A DNA stretch of 40,043 nt from Priapulus caudatus (Eukaryota; Priapulida; Priapulimorpha; Priapulimorphida; Priapulidae): positions 323,823 through 363,865 of the forward strand of contig NW_014577198.1 of NCBI RefSeq assembly GCF_000485595.1. Reading direction: 5' to 3'. Shown piece after piece: positions 32,601 through 40,043 of this stretch. The first letter of the stretch is position 1; each line of letters starts with the position of its first letter. Under the pieces are notes generated by a model, which worked only from the letters and a program-made list of their open reading frames with translations, made no database searches and was not told where the DNA came from. The translations under genes were made by a program, and so were the position numbers.

Positions 32601-35001
32601 TTACTTATAAAGGACACTAGGTAGTTTTTCTTTTGAGTAACCATTACAACAGATGTGAGTGTACATGGCAAAGAAAGAGGATAAAACTGGGATAGGCATG
32701 GTTTCAATTGCCACAGAAATGTAGTACAAGCTGTAATGAATTGACAGGTGAAATAAATAGAAATCATTTATATGTGTGTGCTGCATTTTATTTCGATTTT
32801 TTATTTCACGTTTAGCAAGTGAAGAAGGTGTATGGGTTTGAGCTGATACAGGAGGCGGTGGACGACGCACGATACAATGCAAAAGTCAACGGTAAATCCG
32901 CATAGATACTAACATAATTAGACATTGATTTGCTCCTCTTGCAATGACACGTCCACCGTGGAAAGCATGTAAAAGCAGTGTGCTAACTGAGCTGCATATT
33001 AAAGGAACAAACTCTGGCTTTTAAGTGATTTAAGGCACTCACAGTTTGGCCCTGATCCCCACCCACTGGAGATTGACAGGGCTTGCATGTCCTTTTGATG
33101 AGGTTAACTCATAGGATATGCTGATATATTTGGCTGCACTTTGCCTGCACATACAGCTCACTGTCACGCATATGGTCTGCTGGTAATACGTATACCCACA
33201 GCACCTGTAAATGCTAGACTGGGAGTGTCTGGACATAGCTAAATTCCAGTCTTCGTCCTTCCTCAAACTAGCAGGTCATGCTTGTGATGACGGGACATGA
33301 ATCCCTGAGTCGTGCTACGTTGAATGTTGATAACTTGATATCATGTGTTGCATACATCTGATTACAGGCATCAGCAATATTGAGTACATCTGTGGCGATG
33401 CAATGCAAGAGGTCCCGGAGCTTGTTGGCAAGTTGTCGCCGTACTACTGTAAGGACGTGGTAGCCATATTGGATCCACCCCGAGCCGGATGCAGTGAGTT
33501 TTCATATCTTTCTTCACACTATGAGGCATCTGTCATGCGTGCGTGTGGGTCTCTGCCTCCTCTGCTTGTGCATGCATAAATATATCTGTCTCTGCATCTC
33601 TTTATCTACATCTCTGCATGCATATATGTCTGTGTGTGCCTTGCAGATATATATGACTGTGTCTGCCTGTACACGTCAGCATGCGGCTTCTTATATCTGT
33701 CGCTGCCTACCAGTTACATGCGTGCACATGCCTGTGCGCATGGCTGTGTGTGTATGTGTGTGCGTGTGTGCGTGCGTGCGTGCGTGAGTGCTTTGTGTGA
33801 GGTGTAAGCCTCCTGTGTGTTTTTACATGTCTGCCTGGCTTCTTGTCTACCTCAGCTCATCTGCACCTGATTGCTGTCCTCAAAGTCAGTTTTATCTCTG
33901 CTCAGATATATGCATATCTGCTTGTATACACGTCTGTCTGTCTTTACAGAAATCTCGCTCACTGCATGTGCTGGCATCTTGCTAGACTATCTGTGCTAGT
34001 GTTTCCTTTACTGTTTGTGTGAGTATCTCCCTCACTGTCATTGCCGCACTTTAACCTTCAAGCTGTCTTGCAGGTGTGAAGGTGATACAAGCAATCCGCA
34101 GGTGCAAACAGATCAACAGACTCATCTATGTCTCCTGCAATGCACAGCTGGCAAAGCACAACTTTCTCGAGTAAGTGCGGCACGAGTTTGTCCAATATTC
34201 TCCAGTGCATTGGCATTGTGTCAAGTGCGATATGCGAGTCAGTGCATGTGCTCAAGTGGGCCATTGTAAGATGAATAAATAATTGTACATTGTTCTATTA
34301 TCTTTTTGAACAGTATTCGATTATTCATTACAGGGCCCTCTGACATCTCTATGAGCGTCACCAATTTCCGATCGTATTTTTACCATTATTTTACAAATAC
34401 TTTCGTGTTTTTGCAATGTTGCAGTCTCGTGCGACCTGCCTCCAATAAGTTTCGTGGCGAGCCGTTTCGACCGATCGTGGCGACACCTGTTGACCTTTTC
34501 CCGCACACAAATCACGTCGAGCTGGTGCTCCTGTTCGAGAGAGGATCGCATCAGCCTGTCTCTGACGCGTCATCGGTAAATGCGCACGACACCGACGCAG
34601 ATGCTGCGACCAACGTGGAAAACATAGATGGTGCTGGCGTAGTTGCAACAAGCGTCCCTGCGGTAGCCAGTGCAGCAGCAGCTGCTGCTGCTGCTCCAGT
34701 CAATGCTGAAGGTGGCTCTACTGATGTTAAGCCACGTGACGTTACTCCTGACAAGGAAGTTCGCACTTTGCCACAGTGCACCAGTGACAGCACCATGGAC
34801 GATGTAGATTCTACGCCTGCAGGAAATGTAGATGGCGCTACAACAGCCAGTACAGGTGGCAGCACCACAGATGATGTGGCTCGTACAACTACAGGAAATG
34901 CAGATGGCGCTACAACAGCCAGTACAGGTGGCAGCACCACAGATGATGTGGCTAGTAAAACTACAGGAAATGTCGAGGGTGCAACGAACGATAGCCAGTA
35001 A
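26605..35001 (+). CDS. TRMT2A: tRNA (uracil-5-)-methyltransferase homolog A (TRMT2A), fourteen coding exons
   Basis: SAM-dependent enzyme that makes m5U54 in the T-loop of tRNA. Exons: 26605-27054, 27438-27532, 28007-28082, 28199-28417, 28665-28808, 29494-29664, 30140-30250, 30650-30789, 31159-31210, 31764-31946, 32816-32891, 33368-33493, 34074-34170 and 34425-35001. All are GT-AG and phases agree, giving about 838 residues. Residues 1-130 are acidic and disordered; an RRM follows at about 136-215 (YKIEIQNLP, then [17 protein letters not shown]). The TrmA/RumA-type domain carries [13 protein letters not shown] (about 497-509), SAM loop DICCGTGT (533-540), DPPRAG (608-613), nucleophile Cys636 in YVSCN, and FPHTNHVEL with the expected general base Glu679. 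The tail 687-838 is Ala/Ser/Thr/Gly-rich with a 24-residue tandem repeat; it is longer than in vertebrate orthologues (about 625 residues in total). Exon 8's acceptor (GATGGCAG) is weak but gives the correct length and an open frame. Exon 10's donor is GTTGGT. Confidence 0.95.
29345..29470. repeat. CA/TG/TA alternating tract in TRMT2A intron 5
   Basis: Alternating purine-pyrimidine DNA (CACGCAC, GCGCACACA, then TATATATATA) ends about 25 bp before exon 6. Such tracts can form Z-DNA. It produces the short H/T/C-rich frames seen here. Confidence 0.85.
30056..30117. repeat. Hairpin insertion 22 bp upstream of TRMT2A exon 7
   Basis: 18-bp perfect arms (CAAGAGCGTATTAAGTAT at 30056-30073 and its complement at 30100-30117) around a 26-base loop. 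TTTTTAT flanks it on both sides (30049-30055 and 30118-30124), as expected for a small insertion with a 7-bp target duplication. Confidence 0.75.
31991..32530. repeat. Three 180-bp tandem repeats in TRMT2A intron 10
   Basis: Units start at 31991, 32171 and 32351, each with GATTTGGGTATCTGGATGAT near the start and TAATTGTCTATACGGCAC at the end. Spacing is exactly 180 bp. The units contain GGACACCTGTCTATAAAGGG and CACCTTTATA, reminiscent of Tigger-like internal sequence. Copies differ at only a few bases, so the expansion is recent. Confidence 0.95.
33545..34000. repeat. Low-complexity TCTG/TG-rich intron 12 of TRMT2A
   Basis: Degenerate CTGTCTCTGCATCTC and TGTGTGCGTG units fill most of the intron. 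The C/L/S-rich frames across it are not genes. Confidence 0.8.
34810..34980 (+). repeat. 72-bp coding minisatellite in the TRMT2A tail
   Basis: The 24-residue unit [20 protein letters not shown] plus TGNA occurs twice nearly identically, with partial units before ([14 protein letters not shown]) and after (EGATNDSQ). It is in frame with TRMT2A and built of Ala, Thr, Gly, Ser and Asp. Confidence 0.92.
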
Positions 35002-35382
35002 TGGTGGCAGCAAAGAAAACTGCAAGAAATGTAGATGATACCAATGCAGTCGGCACAGGTGTCAGCACGTGCCAGTAATGAAGTACATACGTGAGCAGTT
35101 GACAAGATGAGTATAACGTGATAGAAGTATCGAGTTGTCGCATGCCAATTTCATGGGTCAAACGTCTGCTCGAACATTCTCTCTGTTTTTTAGGTTGGAT
35201 TGGTTTTAAAGTTTTTCCACTGCACGTGTGTGTAGCCGCAGACTTACATCGCAGTCGGTGGGGAGTAAATATGATGTGTATCAATTACCAATCAAGTAAT
35301 ATGATGTGTTAAGGAATTCTAGTTTTTGTGCTCTCCTGCTGGTTGCAGTGCATAATTTATATACAAGGTTACGTATTGCAGC

Positions 35383-35693
35383 AATAAAACTACAGCTACA
35401 GTCATCATCGTACCAGACTGCGTTTGTTGTCGGTTTCTGTCACGGTAGTCTATACATGCAATCTGCCTTTTATTTTCATGTGTGTTTAACAAAAATTACA
35501 GGTTAGTGAACATTTGCATACAGATTTGTTTTCGTGATCACATCAAGAATTTTTTTATATAGTACTTTTACTACAGATACTTCTATATTACTATGAGAAA
35601 CACAGAGACAGTGTGTGATCTATTGGCCGTATGTATATCTGATGTAAAAATTAGAAACAAATTGTGATTACTAGTTTAATTTAGTGTAATAAA
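35383..35693 (+). promoter_or_regulatory. Candidate polyadenylation signals of TRMT2A
   Basis: AATAAA occurs at 35383-35388 and again at 35688-35693, 382 and 687 bases after the stop. Either could be used. No coding signal is seen between them. Confidence 0.4.
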
Positions 35694-35699
35694 GTGATA

Positions 35700-37171
35700 T
35701 TTTAAAAGCACCTTCTGTCGGTTAGTAGTTCTAACCCATGTCCCATTCTATCACAGAAGATGTGTGAATAGATGATATGAACTCTACAAATCAGATGACA
35801 TGGTCAGTGAGCAGAACTCAAATCCGAAGAACATAGTTGAGTTTCTTGTACTACTTGGGTAAATGCTAGAGACGTAGCTGTCTTTAGATGTGGAAGATGG
35901 GCCCACCTCCCCAAAAAAGTGCAAATTTTAGATACAAGGGTGAAGACAAGTGGTAAACATTCCGATCTGTGTTCCGATGCAGTAAGTTACAAAAACGACT
36001 GAGTTTGCCCTCACTCGTCACTCACTCCTCATTAGAACAGGAATAGATTTTATGAGCCTGGTTTCACTAGCCGGTTGATTCGATGTAGACATCGTAATAC
36101 GTACTCTATACCACACTACACTACTACAACGCTACTATGTTACACAATATGTGGGTTTACATTATGAGACGTTTCAATCCGAGGAACAGATTGTAGAGAT
36201 GAAACCTTTTAGACGGTGCCAATGTAACCGTGTGTAATTTATATTTATTTTGTAAGTGATTGCAAATATATAACACTAAAATGATGATTACTCTCAGTCT
36301 AATAAATGGCGGCAATTATATTTATACATTGCTATAATATATTTACACGCACCCGCGCCGGGCTCGCGCACACACGCACACATGTAACCACTTACGGTGA
36401 ATTCGTAGGATTAAGGTGTTTTCAATTTTTAAAGACTGTTTTCAAGCTTATTACTCCAGCCGGTTCATCAGGCTCATTACACCATAGTATGACATTGGAG
36501 TAGCATGGAATATTTTTTACAAAAAATGGTTCGTAAAGCAGAAAAAGCATCAATACATACAGTAACCATTGAGCGGACTTAAAATTCTGTGTTACGCATA
36601 TGTATAACTTTACAAAGAAGGGATCATTCCTATTAATAAAGAGTACATGAGTTTTTTGTTAGTATATGTTTTACACAGGCATGTCCTGGGCCGTGTAAAT
36701 AATAACAGGATAGTAAATAAACACGAATTGTATTTACTACCATACATACATATCATGTTTATCTACTCTCTCACGCTCTGTCTCTCTTTTGCTTATTATT
36801 AGAAAGAATTCCCCATAAATATCGCTTAAATACTCCTCTTTCGTGCGTGCGGTGATATTGTGTGTTGCGGGGGAGCATTTTTAAAGCATTTACGTGGAAT
36901 TATTAGACAACAGGTAGTACACAAACAAAGACTGGTAGTAAATATAATTTGTATTTATTCACCATTTTATCATTGAAACGGCGAAAGTGCTTGCAATGTT
37001 GCATTACACATTGAAGACAATGCTAAGTATTTTCTTCGCGACCCCCGTAATATGGGAATAATCCCCAGTGACACAGGGTCGATTCCCCATAATATAGTGA
37101 TGACCCCTCGTAATGTAATGACATACGGGCCACAGAAGTCACTGACGATACCGCCCCCTCGCGGTCGGCTT
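35700..37171. other. Gene-free stretch with a decayed foldback pair
   Basis: 36700-36830 and 36840-36990 are degenerate inverted arms related to the large family (ATTGTATTTACTACCATACA against GACTGGTAGTAAATATAATT). Nothing else is recognised. Confidence 0.6.
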
Positions 37172-37672
37172 TCACATCGTGTACGTCCGATCTCTCGCTA
37201 GCAAGTGACCGAAGTCTTCCTCTCCCCTGCGCGAGTCGCCTCCGTCACCCGTGTTCTTGTCCTTGACGAACAAGTTGAAGGCCATGCGCAACCGCGAGCG
37301 CTCCTTATGCATGAGCAGGCCGTCGCTGCCTTTACGTCTGCCCTGCTTATGCTTGAGTCGAACAGCTCGAAACAGATCGGCGAACACATCACGCACGCGG
37401 TCGATGTCCTCGCTGGCCGCCACCTCGCGGCACAGACAGCGCATGCGCAGCGCCAGCGAGGCGACGTCTTGCGGCGAGACGACGCGCATGTGCACGAGGT
37501 CGACCTTGTTGGCGACGAGGACGATCGGCGGGTTGTCGTCGTCGCGCGCGACGGCGATGTAGTCGCGTATCTTGGCGATCTGCCCGAAGGACTCCTTGTC
37601 GGTGACGGAGAAGGCTAGAAGGAAGCCGTCGGCCCAGTGTATCTCCGCATCCCACTCAGCCGTCGGGAACTC
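37172..37672 (-). CDS. Last exon of a Ras-like small GTPase (RASL11/RERG type), partial
   Basis: One open exon of 166 codons plus stop, entered through a good acceptor (TTTCCTTGCTCTGCAG, ending at 37673) in phase 0. It covers the second half of a G domain. WADGFLLAFSVTDKESF matches the strand after the G3 motif, LVANKVDL carries G4 (NKVD, exon residues 55-58), and REVAASED is the G5 position. A basic tail then reads RLKHKQGRRKG and ends DRTYTM, without a CAAX lipidation box. That ending and the VNKVDL..RVVSPQDV pattern suit RASL11/RERG-like proteins, which lack prenylation. The exon is far richer in G+C than its surroundings. Exons for the P-loop and switches are not found up to 40043, so the gene probably starts beyond the window. 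The exact subfamily is uncertain. A Rab or Rho assignment is unlikely. Confidence 0.78.
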   Translation of the reverse strand, partial: EFPTAEWDAEIHWADGFLLAFSVTDKESFGQIAKIRDYIAVARDDDNPPIVLVANKVDLVHMRVVSPQDVASLALRMRCLCREVAASEDIDRVRDVFADLFRAVRLKHKQGRRKGSDGLLMHKERSRLRMAFNLFVKDKNTGDGGDSRRGEEDFGHLLARDRTYTM

Positions 37673-37694
37673 CTGCAGAGCAAGGAAACGGACC

Positions 37695-37721
37695 GATATA
37701 TATATATATATATATATATAT
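37695..37721. repeat. (TA)n microsatellite beside the GTPase acceptor
   Basis: About 13 perfect TA copies, in the intron just 5' of the GTPase exon on the - strand. Confidence 0.95.
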
Positions 37722-37964
37722 GTAATTGTTATTTTAGCTGATGTAGCTACTGCCTCTGCTGCTGCTGTAGGCGATGCTAACGAATGTTATGTGAGGCAAT
37801 GAAACACGGCGTCGTCGCTATAGATAACGTCTCTCCGGCGCTCGCTTGTCTGACGTCCCAGAAGGCGCGTCTAATTTTAGGAGTTAGTCGGCGGCGCGTG
37901 CTATGTTTGCACTCTGTCTATCGTAACGACCTCCGAAGGCGACGAGGCGATAGCATGACGAGAG

Positions 37965-38165
37965 CATGGATGAAACCATGGAGGAGGCTATGTGGGAGGC
38001 TATGGGGGAGGTTGTGTAAGAGGCGATGGGGGAGGCGATGGGGGAGGCTGGGGGGGAGGTAATAGAGGAAAAGATGAGTGAGGCAATAGGAAAGCGATAG
38101 GGAAGGCTATAAGGAAGGCATGGTGGAGGTTATAAAAGAAGCTGGAAAGCTATGGGGGAGGCGAT
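37965..38165. repeat. GGAGGCTATGG-type G-rich minisatellite
   Basis: Degenerate 12-15 bp units such as GAGGCGATGGGG repeat about a dozen times. Runs of three to six G could form G-quadruplexes on the + strand. Confidence 0.88.
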
Positions 38166-40004
38166 GGCTGTTGTACAGATTACACTATAGCTCAAGAGAG
38201 ACCTGTTTTCGTCGAGCGGAGTCGCGTTGTTTGTCGCATATCTTATATCTTTAATCCGCTGTTCAACTGTTCGCCCCTCTCCCCTCCCACAGATACGCGC
38301 CCGCCTACGCGCGTAGATCTGTTTATTACACATATATTGCGTCGTCGGCATGCCGACGCAGGCAGGCTGATTTGTCATAATCACATAGAATTACACTAAT
38401 CAGACGGCACGTGATTATAGGCGCTGGCAGTTTTGCCCAATTAGCGAGATTCGTAGGCGAGCGTCATATTTAAGTACGCACTAATAGTAAGAAAAGACGG
38501 ATGTGTACGCCAGTAATGTCAACACAAGGCAAGGTGATATAATAATACTAGCATTAGTTGTTTTTCAATTAATTTTGTTTCCGCTGGAGATGGCCGAAAA
38601 TGTGAAATACGTCAGTGGGAGAGAGTAGTTTGGTTGGAAAACAAATAGTGAATAGTAAAGATATTAAAGAGTGCAAATACATACATGCACACATACCTAC
38701 AGAAAATGTTTACCGACTCTACGTCGTACGCTTGAAATGTCTGCGTCGTTGAACTGTCTAAAATTGAAAATAATACCGTTAAAGTGTACCACATATCCGC
38801 TGTAAATTTTGCAGCCAGCTGCCAGTCGCGCAGCTGCGAGAGTGCGCGCGGTGCAATTTACGGTTTGTGTGAACTAATGAATAGGCGTGTTAAACCAGCG
38901 ATTGCGTTCACAGCATGCTCATAATCCGACTCGATAGCTGCGATAAATTCACGAATCTGACCATTACGTAAACAAACACGTGTGAAATATTGACGTGGAC
39001 CGGCTCTAGTGGGAAGTCCGCTGCAATGCGGCATGAAAAATCGGCGGTGTACCTATACTAGCCGTTGTTGTTCAGCTATAAAGTTGGCAATGACACCGTC
39101 AAATCTGTATATAGCTGAAGGAAAACAGCAAAGGTACTAAAACAAACTTTGTTTTTTATTCACTCCTGATCGTAATGATAGCCTCGCTTAATTATGTTAC
39201 GACAATTATTTACGGCACGTAACGTTATTTTACGCCGTGTTTCGTTACGTTCACCGATTCTTCTTATTTCATCATATTTCACTGATTTCTACACATTTCT
39301 CAACATTGTGTAATTACTTCCTTTATACTAGATTAGAGTTAGGTGGCATGATGTTATAGGTATAATAAGTAGTTAGACTAAACCAAAATAGTTGCAGTAA
39401 CAGTTAATTATCTAAGACGGTAAATCAGCCGATGATATAAGAGTCTTCAATTAACAAGATTTAATTGAATACAGCCGTATAATCCAAAATTCTTATTAAT
39501 GAAAAATATCTTCATGGCCGCTTTCAACAGGTGTCCGTTCTGTTTAAGTAACCGCTAATACAGAGTTGACTGTACTAGTTTCCACTCATGGTTCGAACTA
39601 TAGATCAGCGGCGGGTTCTTCTAACTCTGTAAGCTAACCCGTAAACAGGTCGGTTGCGGATTTTACCGGTACTACATGATATTAAACAGGATATCTTGTA
39701 CTCGTGCTTCGACGGCATTCGGTGTATTCCAGAGTTACGGATTAATTGCGTATAGAAAAGTTTTATTCATTACGACTGAAACATTTTACCGGGGCTTGGC
39801 TGCGCGTAATAACATTTCATCAGCGGAGGCCAATTTTAGTTCACGTGGCATTATCAACCCGTCGCTATAGAACTACTTCCGACTGTAAACGTAAGCCCAA
39901 CGTAAGACACGGGAGAATACGCAGCAGCAGATCAGCAGCTGTATGCACTCGTCTCTCGACGATGGAGCAGCGCGACCCTCGATCGTTCACCGGCGTGCGC
40001 GCGT
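38166..40004. other. No recognised gene
   Basis: Mixed-composition sequence that should be intronic or upstream to the GTPase gene. I searched the - strand for a P-loop (GxxxxGKS) or DTAG exon and found none. An ATG at 39961 on the + strand opens MEQRDPRSFTGVRAW before the TG repeat; too short to call. Confidence 0.5.

Positions 40005-40043
<39 letters not shown>
40005..40043. repeat. (TG)n microsatellite at the window edge
   Basis: At least 19 TG copies running to the last base; the window ends inside it. Confidence 0.97.

Noticed and set aside
34551-35105. 184- and 151-residue - strand frames opposite the last TRMT2A exon
   Set aside because: Antisense shadows of the Ala/Thr-rich repeat in TRMT2A.
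38700-38765. Possible upstream exon of the Ras-like GTPase on the - strand (TTQTFQAYDVESVNIFCR)
   Set aside because: Flanked by usable splice-like signals, but it matches no P-loop, switch or DTAG motif, and its acceptor is poor in pyrimidines.
1-40043. CRISPR arrays, operons, bacterial-type promoters or phage genes
   Set aside because: Spliced genes and animal protein families show nuclear eukaryotic DNA. The tandem repeats have no unique spacers of uniform length.

Overview
This is a window of an animal nuclear genome, most likely an invertebrate. Genes are split by GT-AG introns, intergenic DNA is AT-rich, TTAGGG-type tracts occur, and the recognisable products are metazoan-type proteins (MRPL45, TRMT2A, DNA topoisomerase II, a Ras-like GTPase). 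I cannot name the phylum. The assembly is imperfect: there is a 25-base N gap at 22736-22760, and single-base indels cluster around 11.58-12.35 kb.

Layout. 1-10.5 kb holds no recognisable gene. It is a mosaic of foldback and palindromic mobile elements, several with 9-bp target-site duplications, plus satellites. 10.6-14.6 kb holds MRPL45 (+), with seven coding exons, two of them damaged by apparent sequencing errors. 14.7-16.3 kb is repeat DNA. 16.37-18.42 kb holds a four-exon fragment of a topoisomerase II gene (-), truncated at both ends and carrying a stop and a frameshift, so a duplicated pseudogene. Its 5' side ends in a GA-rich minisatellite. 19.23-22.05 kb holds an unfamiliar three-exon gene (-) with a winged-helix-like N-terminus and a C-terminal PHD finger in a shifted frame, probably transposon-related. 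22.2-26.5 kb is a second mobile-element block: tandem 45-bp palindromes, a foldback element with a 27-bp minisatellite core that contains the gap, and a composite foldback with a nested palindromic element. 26.6-35.0 kb holds TRMT2A (+), with fourteen coding exons giving about 838 residues with all catalytic motifs and a repeat-built C-terminal tail. 37.17-37.67 kb holds the last exon of a Ras-like small GTPase (-). From there to 40,043 there is only low-complexity DNA and no recognised gene.

The genes do not form a pathway or operon; they are independent single transcription units. MRPL45 and TRMT2A are housekeeping genes for the mitochondrial ribosome and for tRNA m5U methylation. The most interesting material is the set of palindromic elements. 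At least six unrelated palindromes (45 to 314 bp) are each flanked by a 7-9 bp direct repeat. Two 72-73 bp ones share their outer 19 bp but have different, still self-complementary, centres.
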